This document shows positions 38,152 through 46,947 of a stretch of 64,000 nucleotides of DNA, in pieces. A program made the translations under genes and the position numbers. Each line of letters begins with the position of its first letter. Position 1 is the first letter of the stretch. The stretch is from Psychroserpens burtonensis DSM 12212 (GTDB lineage Bacteria; Bacteroidota; Bacteroidia; Flavobacteriales; Flavobacteriaceae), in the NCBI RefSeq assembly GCF_000425305.1, contig NZ_KE384348.1, forward strand, positions 1 through 64,000. The letters run 5' to 3'. The notes below the pieces were generated by a model that was not told the DNA's origin, did no database searches, and saw nothing but the letters and a program-made list of their open reading frames with translations.

Positions 38152-38688
38152 TTATTTTACGTTGAGTAAAACACCATCTGCTAAAAATGAATATGTTTTT
38201 TTAGCTTCTGTTATTTTGGCGATTTCTTGTGGTGTTGCTCCACCATCTTCTGCATAATGACGTTGCTCATCTACAGGCACTTCATTTATATAAGCTTTAC
38301 CGTTAATAACAACCTCTTTTCCAGAAATATCTTTTGGCATAAAAAAACCGTAGTCTTTAAATTTAACCATGACTTGTTCTCCATCTGGTAAGTCTAATTT
38401 CATCCAGCATCCTTTAGATTGACAAACCTCTTCAACTTTAGCAACCATTTTTGCATCTATTGAGTCTCCTACTGTCATACTAGCATAATGTACTGCCATA
38501 CGTTTAGCGGTAATCGCATCTGACGATGTGATTTTCTTACCAAAAGATTCGTAGGCAATATCTTGAAATTGCGTTACAGTTTCGGTTTCTAATGTCGCCA
38601 CCTCGTTACTAACATTCTTGTCTTCTTTACACGAGACTAGTACTACAACTGCTAATGCAATAATTAAAATATGTTTCATTTTACTCAT
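38152..38688 (-). CDS. DUF4920 lipoprotein
   Basis: 178 residues (an internal start MKHILII three codons in is equally possible). A lipoprotein signal peptide ends in VLVSC. The mature part has the DUF4920 core: VEEVCQSKGCWMKLDLPDG with two Cys, VMVKFKDYGFFMPKDISGKE, VINGKAY. The family resembles OB-fold metal-binding or chaperone-like lipoproteins, but its role is unknown. It is followed directly by mnmD. Confidence 0.87.
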   Translation of the reverse strand: MSKMKHILIIALAVVVLVSCKEDKNVSNEVATLETETVTQFQDIAYESFGKKITSSDAITAKRMAVHYASMTVGDSIDAKMVAKVEEVCQSKGCWMKLDLPDGEQVMVKFKDYGFFMPKDISGKEVVINGKAYINEVPVDEQRHYAEDGGATPQEIAKITEAKKTYSFLADGVLLNVK

Positions 38689-38764
38689 TTGTTTTCAATT
38701 TATGGAAACCAAAGTTAAGCATTTTTTTGGAAAACATTATGTTTTATAACCCACGTTAAATATG

Positions 38765-38772
38765 TATTTTTG
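38765..38772 (+). promoter_or_regulatory. Candidate ilvE -7 element
   Basis: TATTTTTG fits TAnnTTTG and ends 22 bases before the ATG at 38795. It overlaps the in-frame ATG at 38762, which argues against that upstream start. The -33 position carries TTT rather than TTG. Confidence 0.45.
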
Positions 38773-38794
38773 CAGAACAAAACAATACATCAAA

Positions 38795-39868
38795 ATGTCA
38801 AATAATTATACTAGTAACTTACACATAGAAAAAGCTAAAACATCAAAAATTAATACTGTTGACTTTGACAATTTAACCTTTGGGAGAACATTTACAGATC
38901 ACATGTTTATTTGTGATTTTGTTGATGGGAAATGGCAACAGCCAAAGATTATGCCATATCAGGCTATGACAATGGATCCCTCTGCTCGTGTGTTTCATTA
39001 TGGGCAAGCTGTCTTTGAAGGCATGAAAGCTTATAAGGATGATAAAGGTGATGTCTTTTTATTTAGACCTGATCAAAACTTCAAGCGTATTAATAAATCA
39101 TGTGCGAGATTGGCAATGCCAGAGTTTCCTGAGAACTACTTTTTTGAGGGATTAACAACCTTAGTCAACCTTGATAGAGATTGGGTTAAGCCAGGAATGG
39201 GCAACTCTTTATATTTAAGACCGTTTGCTATTGCTATAGATTCTGCTATTGCAGCAGCACCTTCAGACAGCTACAGGTTTATGATTATTTGTTCTCCTGC
39301 AAAAGCATACTATAAAGGAACCGTTAAGGTACTTATTGCAGAAGAGTTTAGTCGTTCTGCAAACGGTGGTGTTGGTTTTGCTAAAGCTGCGGGTAATTAT
39401 GCAGCACAGTTTTACCCAACGAGTTTAGCACAAAAAAAAGGATACCAACAAGTCATTTGGACAGATGCAGACACACATACCTTCTTAGAGGAAGCAGGAA
39501 CTATGAATGTGTTTTTTAGAATAAATGATACGTTAATTACCGCACCAATAAGTGACCGTATATTAGATGGTGTAACTCGTAAGAGTTTAATCCAACTAGC
39601 AGAAGACAATGATATTCCAATTGAAGTAAGACAGATTAAAGTTTCTGAAATTGTAGAGGCTTCAAAAAACGGAACATTACAAGAAATATTTGGAGCAGGA
39701 ACGGCGGCTGTAATTAGCCCAATTGAAGGATTTGAATATAAAGATACCTATTATAATCTTCCTCAAATTGAAGATCACTCCTACTCTAGCATCTTAAAAA
39801 ATAAGATGATGAGTATCCAACATAACCTCTCTGAGGATAAAAACGAATGGAGATACGAAGTGAAATAA
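38795..39868 (+). CDS. ilvE: Branched-chain-amino-acid aminotransferase
   Basis: 357 residues from the chosen ATG (MSNNYTSNLHIEKA). Fold type IV PLP enzyme interconverting Leu, Ile and Val with their 2-oxo acids. Visible motifs are FEGMKAYK, the PLP lysine in VGFAKAAGNYAAQF, EEAGTMNVFF and GVTRKSLIQLA, which mark the BCAT II type. The in-frame ATG at 38762 lies in the promoter and would add residues unlike the family. It is followed by a strong terminator. Confidence 0.95.
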   Translation: MSNNYTSNLHIEKAKTSKINTVDFDNLTFGRTFTDHMFICDFVDGKWQQPKIMPYQAMTMDPSARVFHYGQAVFEGMKAYKDDKGDVFLFRPDQNFKRINKSCARLAMPEFPENYFFEGLTTLVNLDRDWVKPGMGNSLYLRPFAIAIDSAIAAAPSDSYRFMIICSPAKAYYKGTVKVLIAEEFSRSANGGVGFAKAAGNYAAQFYPTSLAQKKGYQQVIWTDADTHTFLEEAGTMNVFFRINDTLITAPISDRILDGVTRKSLIQLAEDNDIPIEVRQIKVSEIVEASKNGTLQEIFGAGTAAVISPIEGFEYKDTYYNLPQIEDHSYSSILKNKMMSIQHNLSEDKNEWRYEVK

Positions 39869-39873
39869 AAAAC

Positions 39874-39903
39874 AAAACAAAGAGCCAAATGGCTCTTTGT
39901 TTT
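39874..39903. terminator. Bidirectional terminator, ilvE / MazG-like gene
   Basis: AAAACAAAGAGCCA pairs with TGGCTCTTTGTTTT around a very short loop. The right arm reaches the stop codon of the convergent MazG-like gene. Confidence 0.85.
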
Positions 39904-40289
39904 TATGACTTTAAAATTGCCTCGATGTGCGGTTTAAAATAGTTTGGTCCCTTTAAAACTTTACCATCTTCTCTATAAATAGGTTCACCATCTTCACCGA
40001 GCTTACTCATGTTGCTGCGTTGAATTTCGTCAAACACTTCTTCTATTTTATGTTGTAAACCGTGTTCTATAATTGTTCCGCAAAGAATATAAAGCATATC
40101 ACCTAGCGCATCTGCCACTTCAACGAGATCGTCATCCTTTGCTGCTTCTAGATATTCTTCGTTTTCTTCACGCATTAGCTTATAACGCAACATGTTTTTA
40201 TCTGCACCTAAATCTGCTTTAGGAGTTTCGCGATAACCAATTTTAAATGCGGTATGAAATGCTTTTACAGCTTCTATTTTATTCTTCAT
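39903..40289 (-). CDS. MazG/HisE-like nucleoside triphosphate pyrophosphohydrolase
   Basis: 128 residues. All-alpha NTP pyrophosphatase with the metal-binding pattern EExxE in MREENEEYLEA (about 36-46) and ExxD in EVADALGDMLY (about 57-67). Family members hydrolyse (d)NTPs or phosphoribosyl-ATP to monophosphates. No his genes are nearby, so a house-cleaning role is more likely than histidine synthesis. It is convergent with ilvE. Confidence 0.85.
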   Translation of the reverse strand: MKNKIEAVKAFHTAFKIGYRETPKADLGADKNMLRYKLMREENEEYLEAAKDDDLVEVADALGDMLYILCGTIIEHGLQHKIEEVFDEIQRSNMSKLGEDGEPIYREDGKVLKGPNYFKPHIEAILKS

Positions 40290-40466
40290 GAAAATTATTT
40301 TTCATTTCCGTAAAAACGGAAATCTTGTTATTGTTATCTGATCTAAAATGGCATAATTGTCCTAAATAATTCATAAACAACAATTTACCTATAATTATAA
40401 AAACTTTCACATTCAAAATCAAACTTTGTCCTTAAGGTTTAATTATTTTTACATAAAAATAGCAAT

Positions 40467-40652
40467 ATGTTTAGTTCTGGTCAATTGATTTTCGCAATTT
40501 TATTCGCATTGGTTTTTGCTGTAGTCATATTCTTTGCTTACAAAAAAGATCTTAATTTACACAAAAAGTACTACAAAGGTAGTGTTTGGGTATTGATTGC
40601 TTTTATTGGTTTCATACTTATGATTGCTGCTATTAAGTTTGTATTTGTTTAA
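40467..40652 (+). CDS. Small two-TM membrane protein
   Basis: 61 residues with two membrane helices (about 5-24 and 42-60) joined by a basic loop (YKKDLNLHKKYYKGS). Its sequence type is one I associate with conserved flavobacterial small proteins. The ATG is preceded by an AT-rich stretch with TATTTTTA. No function can be assigned. Confidence 0.7.
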   Translation: MFSSGQLIFAILFALVFAVVIFFAYKKDLNLHKKYYKGSVWVLIAFIGFILMIAAIKFVFV

Positions 40653-40791
40653 CAAAAAAAAACAATTAAATCCTTTTTTACATATTTAGAATTCACTTTA
40701 AAATAGTTTTCTTTTTTGTCATTTAACGAACGGTTACTATTTCAAACAATGATGACATTACGAGCTCATAACACTAAATTTAGTAGCAACA

Positions 40792-40829
40792 AAAAAAAGG
40801 ATGTAATTTTCATTACATCCTTTTTTTTA
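40792..40829. terminator. Strong bidirectional terminator before the M49 peptidase
   Basis: AAAAAAAGGATGTAAT pairs with ATTACATCCTTTTTTT around a TTTTC loop, with A/T tracts on both sides. It lies 20 bases beyond the stop of the minus-strand peptidase gene and can also end transcription of the small membrane protein. Confidence 0.88.
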
Positions 40830-40848
40830 TACTATAAATTTAAATATT

Positions 40849-42888
40849 TTAATTTTCCGAAGGAAGAAAACCATATTCCTTACTATATCTCATCATTTGC
40901 CCTTCAAATGTATTAGGTTGCTGTACTTTAACTCCAGTAATTTCACCATTATCATCTTTCTCTGCAACGAGAACTGGATTTACAAACCCACTATATGGAG
41001 CGCCTGTAAATTGGGCATTACGTTCTAAAACTTCAGCATGGATCGCTTGATCTACTTTTACACCGTAGCCTTCAACCAAATCTTCTACTGCTTTATAATC
41101 CCCTTCTGATTTGATACGTTGTGTTTCTCTTAGTAATTGACCAAATAACGCATGTAGTTTTTCGTAATCATTAATATTGAAATATGTTTTACCGTCTCTC
41201 GTCACTTTTTCGATGACATTGTCTGCCTGTCCGTTTTTATAAGCCCAAGCCGAAACCCATTGTCTATTAACCATATGTGCTTCTTCTACATCATCTCCTA
41301 AATTCAATCTAATTAACTGTGTCATTAATCCGTTTCTAATATAACCATCATAAGCCGCTTTACCAACAGATTTCCAATCATCAACTAATCCTAGTTCTTG
41401 TATTTTAGGGTTATACAAATAGTACAATCCCACTAAATCTGCACGACCTTCCTCTAAAGTAGAAGCGTACTTTTTAAGTGTTTCCTTAGTTTCTCCAACT
41501 CCAGGATTTAATTGTCCAGATGCATGACCAATCACTTCATGAAGTGCTGTATGTAATTTATCTGCTACTTGGCCATATTTTTCTTCTAACTCATATTCTT
41601 CATCGTCATTTACAAATTCTTTTAAACGACCTGTACTTCCTGCATTGTTATAAGCGTGAATAATATTCCCTAAAGATACAGACTTGCTCCCAACAGCAGC
41701 ACGAATCCAGTTTGCATTTGGTAAGTTAACACCAATAGGAGTACTTGGTGAAGCATCTCCCGCTTCTCCCGCGACATTGACAACCTTATAAGTAACACCA
41801 ACGACACTATCTTTTTTATGTTCATCCATTAAAGGTGAATTATCTTCAAACCACTGCGCGTTTTCGGATAAAACTGACATCTTTGCAGACATATCAAAAT
41901 CTTTAATTTGCACAATCGTTTCATACGAACCTCTGTAACCCGCTGGATCGTTATAAACTTCAATAAAGCTATTAATATAGTCGATATTTCCATCTGTTGC
42001 AGCCGTCCAAGCAACGTTATAATCGTCCCAAGTTTGAAGATCACCCGTATTATAGTATTGAATTAATAAGCCAAGTGCATCGCCTTGAGCTTTATTTTCT
42101 GCAACACCCTGAGCTAATTCTAACCATTTAACAATTTCATCAATAGCGCTTCCGTATAATCCGCCAGACTTATAAACACGCTCTTTAAGAACACCCTCTT
42201 CTTTAATCAATTGCGAGTTTAAACCAAATGATAATGGTTTATCTGGATTTGGAGACACTTTCTTTTTGTAGAAATTTTCTACATCAGCAGTAGTCACATC
42301 TGGCCCATAAAAATTGATAGCAGATAATAACACATTGTCAACATCTTTAGTGAGATTTACTTTCTTAGCATCTTTATCATTGAACAGGACATCAAAAGCC
42401 TCACCTTCTAAAGTTGTGTTCGTAGCTGCTAATAATTGATTTAAATATTCCATCGAAAATTCAGGTTGCAGTTTAGCATTTGAATAATGATGATGAATAC
42501 CGTTAGAAAACCAAACACGTTTTAAATAGGTTTCAAAAGCGTTCCAATCCTCTGTATTTTTATCACCACTAAAATTAGCGTATACATTCTCTAATGCCTT
42601 TCTAATTTTTAAATTATGTCTATAATTTTGATCCCACATAATATCACGCCCAGACAAACCAGCTTGTGTTAGATAGTACGCTAATTTTTGCTCTTTGAGC
42701 GTCAAATCCTCCCATCCTGGAATTTGGTATCGCAACACTTTAATATCCGCAAATTGCTCGACATTGAAGTCAAAGTTTTCAGTTTTTTCTACTTTTTCAG
42801 CCTCTGCCATTTCTCCTTTTTTACTCTCATCACACGAGAACATAAAGGCAGTAATAATAGCTAAAACTAATATCTGTTTTAATTTCAT
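40849..42888 (-). CDS. Dipeptidyl-peptidase III-like zinc metallopeptidase (M49), lipoprotein
   Basis: 679 residues with a lipoprotein signal peptide (MKLKQILVLAIITAFMFSC). The catalytic zinc motif HEVIGH lies near residue 450 (an HExxGH-type motif with one inserted residue, diagnostic for M49). The second motif EEGRADL (about 480) supplies the third ligand. DPP III removes dipeptides from the N-terminus of short peptides; eukaryotic enzymes are cytosolic, but the lipobox here predicts envelope location. It probably feeds peptide uptake. It is divergent from the SRPBCC gene, with promoter-like elements for both between them. Confidence 0.9.
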   Translation of the reverse strand: MKLKQILVLAIITAFMFSCDESKKGEMAEAEKVEKTENFDFNVEQFADIKVLRYQIPGWEDLTLKEQKLAYYLTQAGLSGRDIMWDQNYRHNLKIRKALENVYANFSGDKNTEDWNAFETYLKRVWFSNGIHHHYSNAKLQPEFSMEYLNQLLAATNTTLEGEAFDVLFNDKDAKKVNLTKDVDNVLLSAINFYGPDVTTADVENFYKKKVSPNPDKPLSFGLNSQLIKEEGVLKERVYKSGGLYGSAIDEIVKWLELAQGVAENKAQGDALGLLIQYYNTGDLQTWDDYNVAWTAATDGNIDYINSFIEVYNDPAGYRGSYETIVQIKDFDMSAKMSVLSENAQWFEDNSPLMDEHKKDSVVGVTYKVVNVAGEAGDASPSTPIGVNLPNANWIRAAVGSKSVSLGNIIHAYNNAGSTGRLKEFVNDDEEYELEEKYGQVADKLHTALHEVIGHASGQLNPGVGETKETLKKYASTLEEGRADLVGLYYLYNPKIQELGLVDDWKSVGKAAYDGYIRNGLMTQLIRLNLGDDVEEAHMVNRQWVSAWAYKNGQADNVIEKVTRDGKTYFNINDYEKLHALFGQLLRETQRIKSEGDYKAVEDLVEGYGVKVDQAIHAEVLERNAQFTGAPYSGFVNPVLVAEKDDNGEITGVKVQQPNTFEGQMMRYSKEYGFLPSEN

Positions 42889-42913
42889 TTTAAAAGATTT
42901 AATTGTTGTCTCA

Positions 42914-42921
42914 CAAATGTA
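42914..42921 (-). promoter_or_regulatory. Candidate -7 element of the M49 peptidase
   Basis: Minus-strand TACATTTG is an exact TAnnTTTG match, 25 bases before the ATG. No -33 TTG at normal spacing. Confidence 0.4.
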
Positions 42922-42961
42922 AACATTTATGCCTACTTATTTAACATGACTTAAATTTGAT

Positions 42962-42969
42962 TATCTTTG
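42962..42969 (+). promoter_or_regulatory. Candidate -7 element of the SRPBCC-crcB operon
   Basis: TATCTTTG is an exact TAnnTTTG match ending 32 bases before the ATG at 43002. It overlaps the open region upstream of that ATG and supports the downstream start. Confidence 0.45.
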
Positions 42970-43001
42970 ATTACCATATTAATATAACATCGAAATTCGC
43001 A

Positions 43002-44024
43002 ATGAAAGCACTTAAATATATCCTCTTTCTATTAGTCATTCTATTTATAGGTTTCGCTATATATATTGCTGTTCAGCCTAATGATTTCGTCTTTAAAAGA
43101 AGTAAAATCATGAAAGCTCCAACACCTGTTGTTTATAACGTAGTTAATGACTTTAAAGAGTGGCCAAGATTTTCCCCTTGGATAGAACAAGATACTGACG
43201 CTGTTCTAACCTATAATAATAAAACCTCTGGTGTAGATGCGGGCTATAGTTGGGACGGTGAGATATTAGGTATTGGCAGCATGAAAACTACTGATGTGCT
43301 CAATAATACCTCAATAGTTCAACAGATTGAATTTATAGAACCGTTTGAATCCAATTCAAATATAAATTGGACGTTTGAGCCTGCTGAAGAGGGTACAAAA
43401 GTAACTTGGAGTATGAATGGAAAACAAGACTTCATGACGAAATTATATACTGTATTTATGGGTTCTATCGAAGAAGCTACAGGACCAGATTTTGAAAGAG
43501 GTCTTTATAAACTAGATAGTATTGTCCAAGCAGACATGAAAAAATATAGTATTACTATAGAAGGTATAACACAACATGGAGGTGGATTTTATTTGTACAA
43601 TACAGCCTCTAGCAGAATAGAAGATTTAGAACAGAAAAAGCAAGAAATGATGCCTATCGTTGGTGGTTATGCCCTATCAAATAATATTACAATGGCGGGA
43701 AAACCATTTGTACTTTATCATAAATGGGATACAGATAATAATACGGTTATGTTTTCATGCTGCGTACCAACAACCTCTAAAATAGAAACATCTGATCCCA
43801 ATATTTTAACAGGACAGTTAGAGCCTTTTAAAGCTGTTAAAACAGTTCTTAAAGGAGATTATATAAATTCTAAAGAAGCTTGGAACAAGGCCATGGCTTA
43901 CATAAAAGACAATGACTTAAAGGAACCTTTAGCAGGTCCAGTTTTAGAATCTTATGTAACAGACTCTAAATCGACTCCGAATCCAGCAAATTGGATTACC
44001 GAAATTTATTTAGCCGTAGAATAG
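43002..44024 (+). CDS. SRPBCC domain protein with GyrI-like C-terminal domain
   Basis: 340 residues from ATG at 43002 (MKALKYILFLLVILF). An N-terminal membrane anchor (residues 5-24) is followed by an SRPBCC/polyketide cyclase-like lipid-binding domain (about 35-175; APTPVVYNVVNDFKEWPRFSPW). A GyrI-like/effector-binding domain follows (about 190-340; ending WITEIYLAVE). Related Bacteroidetes proteins bind hydrophobic ligands; function here is unknown. crcB starts 7 bases downstream. It shares the GyrI-type domain with the AraC regulator at 16453. Confidence 0.87.
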   Translation: MKALKYILFLLVILFIGFAIYIAVQPNDFVFKRSKIMKAPTPVVYNVVNDFKEWPRFSPWIEQDTDAVLTYNNKTSGVDAGYSWDGEILGIGSMKTTDVLNNTSIVQQIEFIEPFESNSNINWTFEPAEEGTKVTWSMNGKQDFMTKLYTVFMGSIEEATGPDFERGLYKLDSIVQADMKKYSITIEGITQHGGGFYLYNTASSRIEDLEQKKQEMMPIVGGYALSNNITMAGKPFVLYHKWDTDNNTVMFSCCVPTTSKIETSDPNILTGQLEPFKAVKTVLKGDYINSKEAWNKAMAYIKDNDLKEPLAGPVLESYVTDSKSTPNPANWITEIYLAVE

Positions 44025-44031
44025 ATAACAA

Positions 44032-44397
44032 ATGAAACAATTAGTACTCGTATTTGTTGGTGGTGGTTTTGGAAGCATGCTTAGGTTTGCTCTTGGAAGA
44101 TTTTTGAATAATTCTCAAAACGGAATTCCCTACGGAACATTTGCAGCAAACATCATAGGAAGCCTTTTGATTGGACTAATTTTGGGCTTTGCAGCGAAAA
44201 ATGACACGCTATCATCTAACCAAACACTATTATTGGCCACTGGGTTTTGTGGTGGATTTACAACGTTTTCCACTTTTGCATATGAAAATCATGTACTTTT
44301 AAAATCGGGCGACTTTACGTCCTTTGCGATTTATACGATAGCTAGTTTTGTGTTGGGGTTTCTTGCAGTTTTCTTTGGAATATATCTTACTAAATAA
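44032..44397 (+). CDS. crcB: Fluoride efflux channel CrcB/Fluc
   Basis: 121 residues with four membrane segments. Fluc family motifs are GGGFGSMLRFALGR near the N-terminus, NIIGSLLIG, and the pore TGFCGGFTTFSTF near residue 80. As a single copy it should form a dual-topology homodimer that exports F-. No fluoride riboswitch is recognisable upstream because it directly follows the SRPBCC gene. Confidence 0.95.
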   Translation: MKQLVLVFVGGGFGSMLRFALGRFLNNSQNGIPYGTFAANIIGSLLIGLILGFAAKNDTLSSNQTLLLATGFCGGFTTFSTFAYENHVLLKSGDFTSFAIYTIASFVLGFLAVFFGIYLTK

Positions 44398-44603
44398 AAG
44401 AAGTATACAATCGCAGTCTCAGTATACAGTTGAAATAATCTTTATTCATAAGTCAAGTCATAAAATTAAGGTAAAGGTATTGTAACTTACATGGTTTGTT
44501 GAAAACTGATACTGAGAATAAAAACTAACCAGACACGAATTTCACCAATGATCACTGATTACCAATCAAAAGTAACCATGCTCAAAATTCAGCTACTAAA
44601 AAC

Positions 44604-45203
44604 TTATTTAAGAAAGACCTTCACTCCAGCCCTAACCTCTAAATCCAAATAATTTGCTCTAGGAACAATTGGGCAAGAATACTTTTCATTATAAGCACAA
44701 TACGGATTATAAGCTGTATTAAAGTCTATATCTAGTTCATTGTCTGAAGGAATTCTCAAATCAATATAACGTCCACCTCCATAACTGTCGCTACCATTCG
44801 TATTATCCAAAAATGGTAAGAACAAATAATCTTTAAAGGCGTCGTCTTTCATCAATTCTTTACCTTGATATACATTTAATTGAAAAGTTTGACCTTTTAA
44901 TTCAAAAGACAGGACTCCATAAACTCGTTCATCAGATACACGACTTGTTGTGGTTTGCATTTTAAACCAATTAGAGTTTGGTGTTCTTTTCAATTTAGCT
45001 TTTACAACGAATATTGAATCAAACTTAAAAAAGTCTAAACCTTTAAAATCCTTTCTATCTTTATTTTTTAATGGTGATTTTGTAGCATCTTTATACTCTG
45101 AATTAATCTCTCTTTGAAAATCAGTTTCACCAGCAATTGGTGTTTTCTTTTGCGCACAACTTATAGTAGATACAAATAAAAATAATAGAACTAAATATTT
45201 CAT
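44604..45203 (-). CDS. DUF1684 secreted protein
   Basis: 199 residues. Signal peptide with a lipobox-like end (MKYLVLLFLFVSTISC). The DUF1684 core is visible: FKGLDFFKFDSIFVVKA, LSFELKGQTFQLNVYQ, FLPFLDNTNGSDSYGGGRYI, and FNTAYNPYCAYNEKYSCPIVP, the conserved NPYCAY segment. The function of DUF1684 is unknown. A TATTTTTG -7 match lies on the minus strand at 45223-45230. Confidence 0.9.
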   Translation of the reverse strand: MKYLVLLFLFVSTISCAQKKTPIAGETDFQREINSEYKDATKSPLKNKDRKDFKGLDFFKFDSIFVVKAKLKRTPNSNWFKMQTTTSRVSDERVYGVLSFELKGQTFQLNVYQGKELMKDDAFKDYLFLPFLDNTNGSDSYGGGRYIDLRIPSDNELDIDFNTAYNPYCAYNEKYSCPIVPRANYLDLEVRAGVKVFLK

Positions 45204-45384
45204 TTTTGATAGTTTTCGATTTCAAAAATACAACTTAAGGATATTTTTTATAGATTTACTTTACTAAATAATTAGAAAAAAATGCAAAACTGCGTCATTT
45301 CATATAAACAAAGACAGACCTTTTATTTTAAAAGTCGGACTTGCTATGTGTTATGGTAATATAATTATTTAACCAACCAATCAT

Positions 45385-45414
45385 AAAAAGTCCGACGTAA
45401 ACGTCGGACTTTTT
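45385..45414. terminator. Perfect terminator-like hairpin upstream of the MFS gene
   Basis: AAAAAGTCCGACGT pairs perfectly with ACGTCGGACTTTTT around a two-base spacer. No intact gene ends just upstream on + (the gene on the left is on the minus strand), so it may protect the MFS gene from upstream transcription. It could also end an unseen small RNA. A related AAAAGTCGGACTT palindrome lies at about 45330-45342. Confidence 0.75.
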
Positions 45415-45434
45415 GCATTTATACAATTACCAAA

Positions 45435-46646
45435 ATGAAAACGCTATACTTAAACTAAGTAAACACTTTTAGAGGTCTCTCTAAAGAAGTTTGGTGGTTA
45501 GCTCTTATAACTTTAATAAATAGAGCAGGTACAATGGTGATTCCATTCTTGTCTTTATATCTCACTGAAAATTTAAAATTTACAGCCAGTAATGTGGGCT
45601 GGATAATGTCTGCTTTTGGTTTAGGCTCTGTCGTTGGCACCTGGGTTGGAGGCAAATTAACAGATAAAATTGGCTTTTATAAAGTCATGGTTAGGAGTTT
45701 GCTCTTAACTGGTATTCTTTTTATAGCACTGCAATTTCTAAATACTTTTACGTCCATATGTATCGGGATATTTTTGGTAATGGCAGTCGCAGATACTTTT
45801 AGACCAGCAATGTTTGTGGCAATGAGCGCTTATAGCAAGCCAGAGAATAAAACACGTTCTGTAACACTTATTCGTTTAGCCATTAACTTGGGCTTTTCGG
45901 CTGGACCTGCTGTTGGAGGATTAATAATCACAACCATAGGATATGGTGGTCTATTTTGGATCGATGGTATTACATGTATTCTTGCAACAATTCTATTAAT
46001 AAAAGTTTTAAACCCAAGAGTGTCTAAACCATTAGATACGTTTAGAGTAGAAAATCCGAAGTCTGTCTACAAGGATAAATCTTTCTGGATATTTTTTGTT
46101 GCGATGCTTCTCTTCGGAATTATATTTCTACAGTATTTCTCTACTATGCCATTATATTATAAAGAGGTGTATGCGTTGACCGAATTTGAAATTGGACTAC
46201 TATTGGGTTTAAATGGTCTTATCATTTTTTTATTAGAGATGCCTTTAATAAAATGGTTAGAAAACAGTACACATACAAAAACTGGATTGATGCTATTTGG
46301 AGCCATACTTGTAGGTATTAGTTTTATTATTCTAACCTTAACAAATTGGTTAGGCATCTTAATAATTGGTATGCTATTTATGACTATTGGAGAGATGATA
46401 ACATTTCCGTTTTCAAACTCTTATGCTCTAGAAAGATCTAAACGAGGAAATCAAGGTGAATATATGGCAATGTACGTTATGGCGTTCTCTGTGGCTCATG
46501 TTTTTGGACATAATGCAGGAATGCAACTCATTAGTTACCTCGGCTTTAATTCGACGTGGTATATCATTTCAATTTTAGCAATAGCTTGTGTTATGCTACT
46601 GCTTTTCCTGAAATATTATATGAAAAAAAATAATGAATTACAATGA
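45435..46646 (+). pseudogene. MFS transporter with in-frame stop at codon 8
   Basis: The frame begins MKTLYLN at 45435, then TAA (45456-45458), then continues in the same frame as VNTFRGLSKEVWWLALITLI into a normal 12-TM major facilitator protein. That protein has GGKLTDKIGFYKVMV at loop 2-3, and resembles drug/multidrug MFS proteins of Bacteroidetes. The residue at the stop is probably Tyr in relatives (one base change, TAT/TAC to TAA). Translation from the next ATG (45534) would remove half of the first membrane helix. The rest (about 370 codons) is undamaged, so the lesion is recent, a sequencing error, or bypassed by reinitiation. Confidence 0.8.
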
Positions 46647-46947
46647 ATTATCATTCGTCCTTTAGGTATAAAAAAGCCCTAGAGTTTCATAAAACTTTAG
46701 AGCTAAAGTAATTATTGTGACTTCTCCTTGATTTCTGCGATTTAAATGTCCTGAAGGAAATGTAACCCTCTCAACCCATAAGGCCAATACCTTACCAAAA
46801 AGTGATAGCATTTCTATTTATTTTGAAGATAATAACCTTGAAACACTTTTACAAAACCTTTAAAAGAAGGAACTACAATGTATATCATTCCATTTTCCGC
46901 AGGAAAAAAAAGACTAAATCTACCTTGGCAAATTTAGTCATCTACTC
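46647..46947. other. Intergenic region, MFS / S15 hydrolase convergent
   Basis: About 300 bases. A weak stem (CTAGAGTTT with AAACTTTAG, about 46678-46705) without a T tract follows the MFS stop. The terminator of the S15 gene lies at the right end. A TTTTCCGCAGGAAAA palindrome-like stretch occurs at about 46893-46908. No ORF is supported. Confidence 0.45.
46903..46939 (-). terminator. Terminator of the S15/CocE hydrolase gene
   Basis: On the minus strand GACTAAAT pairs with ATTTAGTC across a 12-base loop and is followed by eight T residues. Confidence 0.8.

Noticed and set aside
40716-40916. ORF of 66 codons on + overlapping the terminator before the M49 peptidase
   Set aside because: It runs through a perfect terminator hairpin and into the antisense of the peptidase gene, and it is low complexity.
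44398-44603. Fluoride riboswitch linked to crcB
   Set aside because: crcB directly follows the SRPBCC gene with a 7-base gap. I found no riboswitch-like fold before the operon or after crcB.
46678-46705. Stem-loop after the MFS gene as its terminator
   Set aside because: The stem is imperfect and no T tract follows it.
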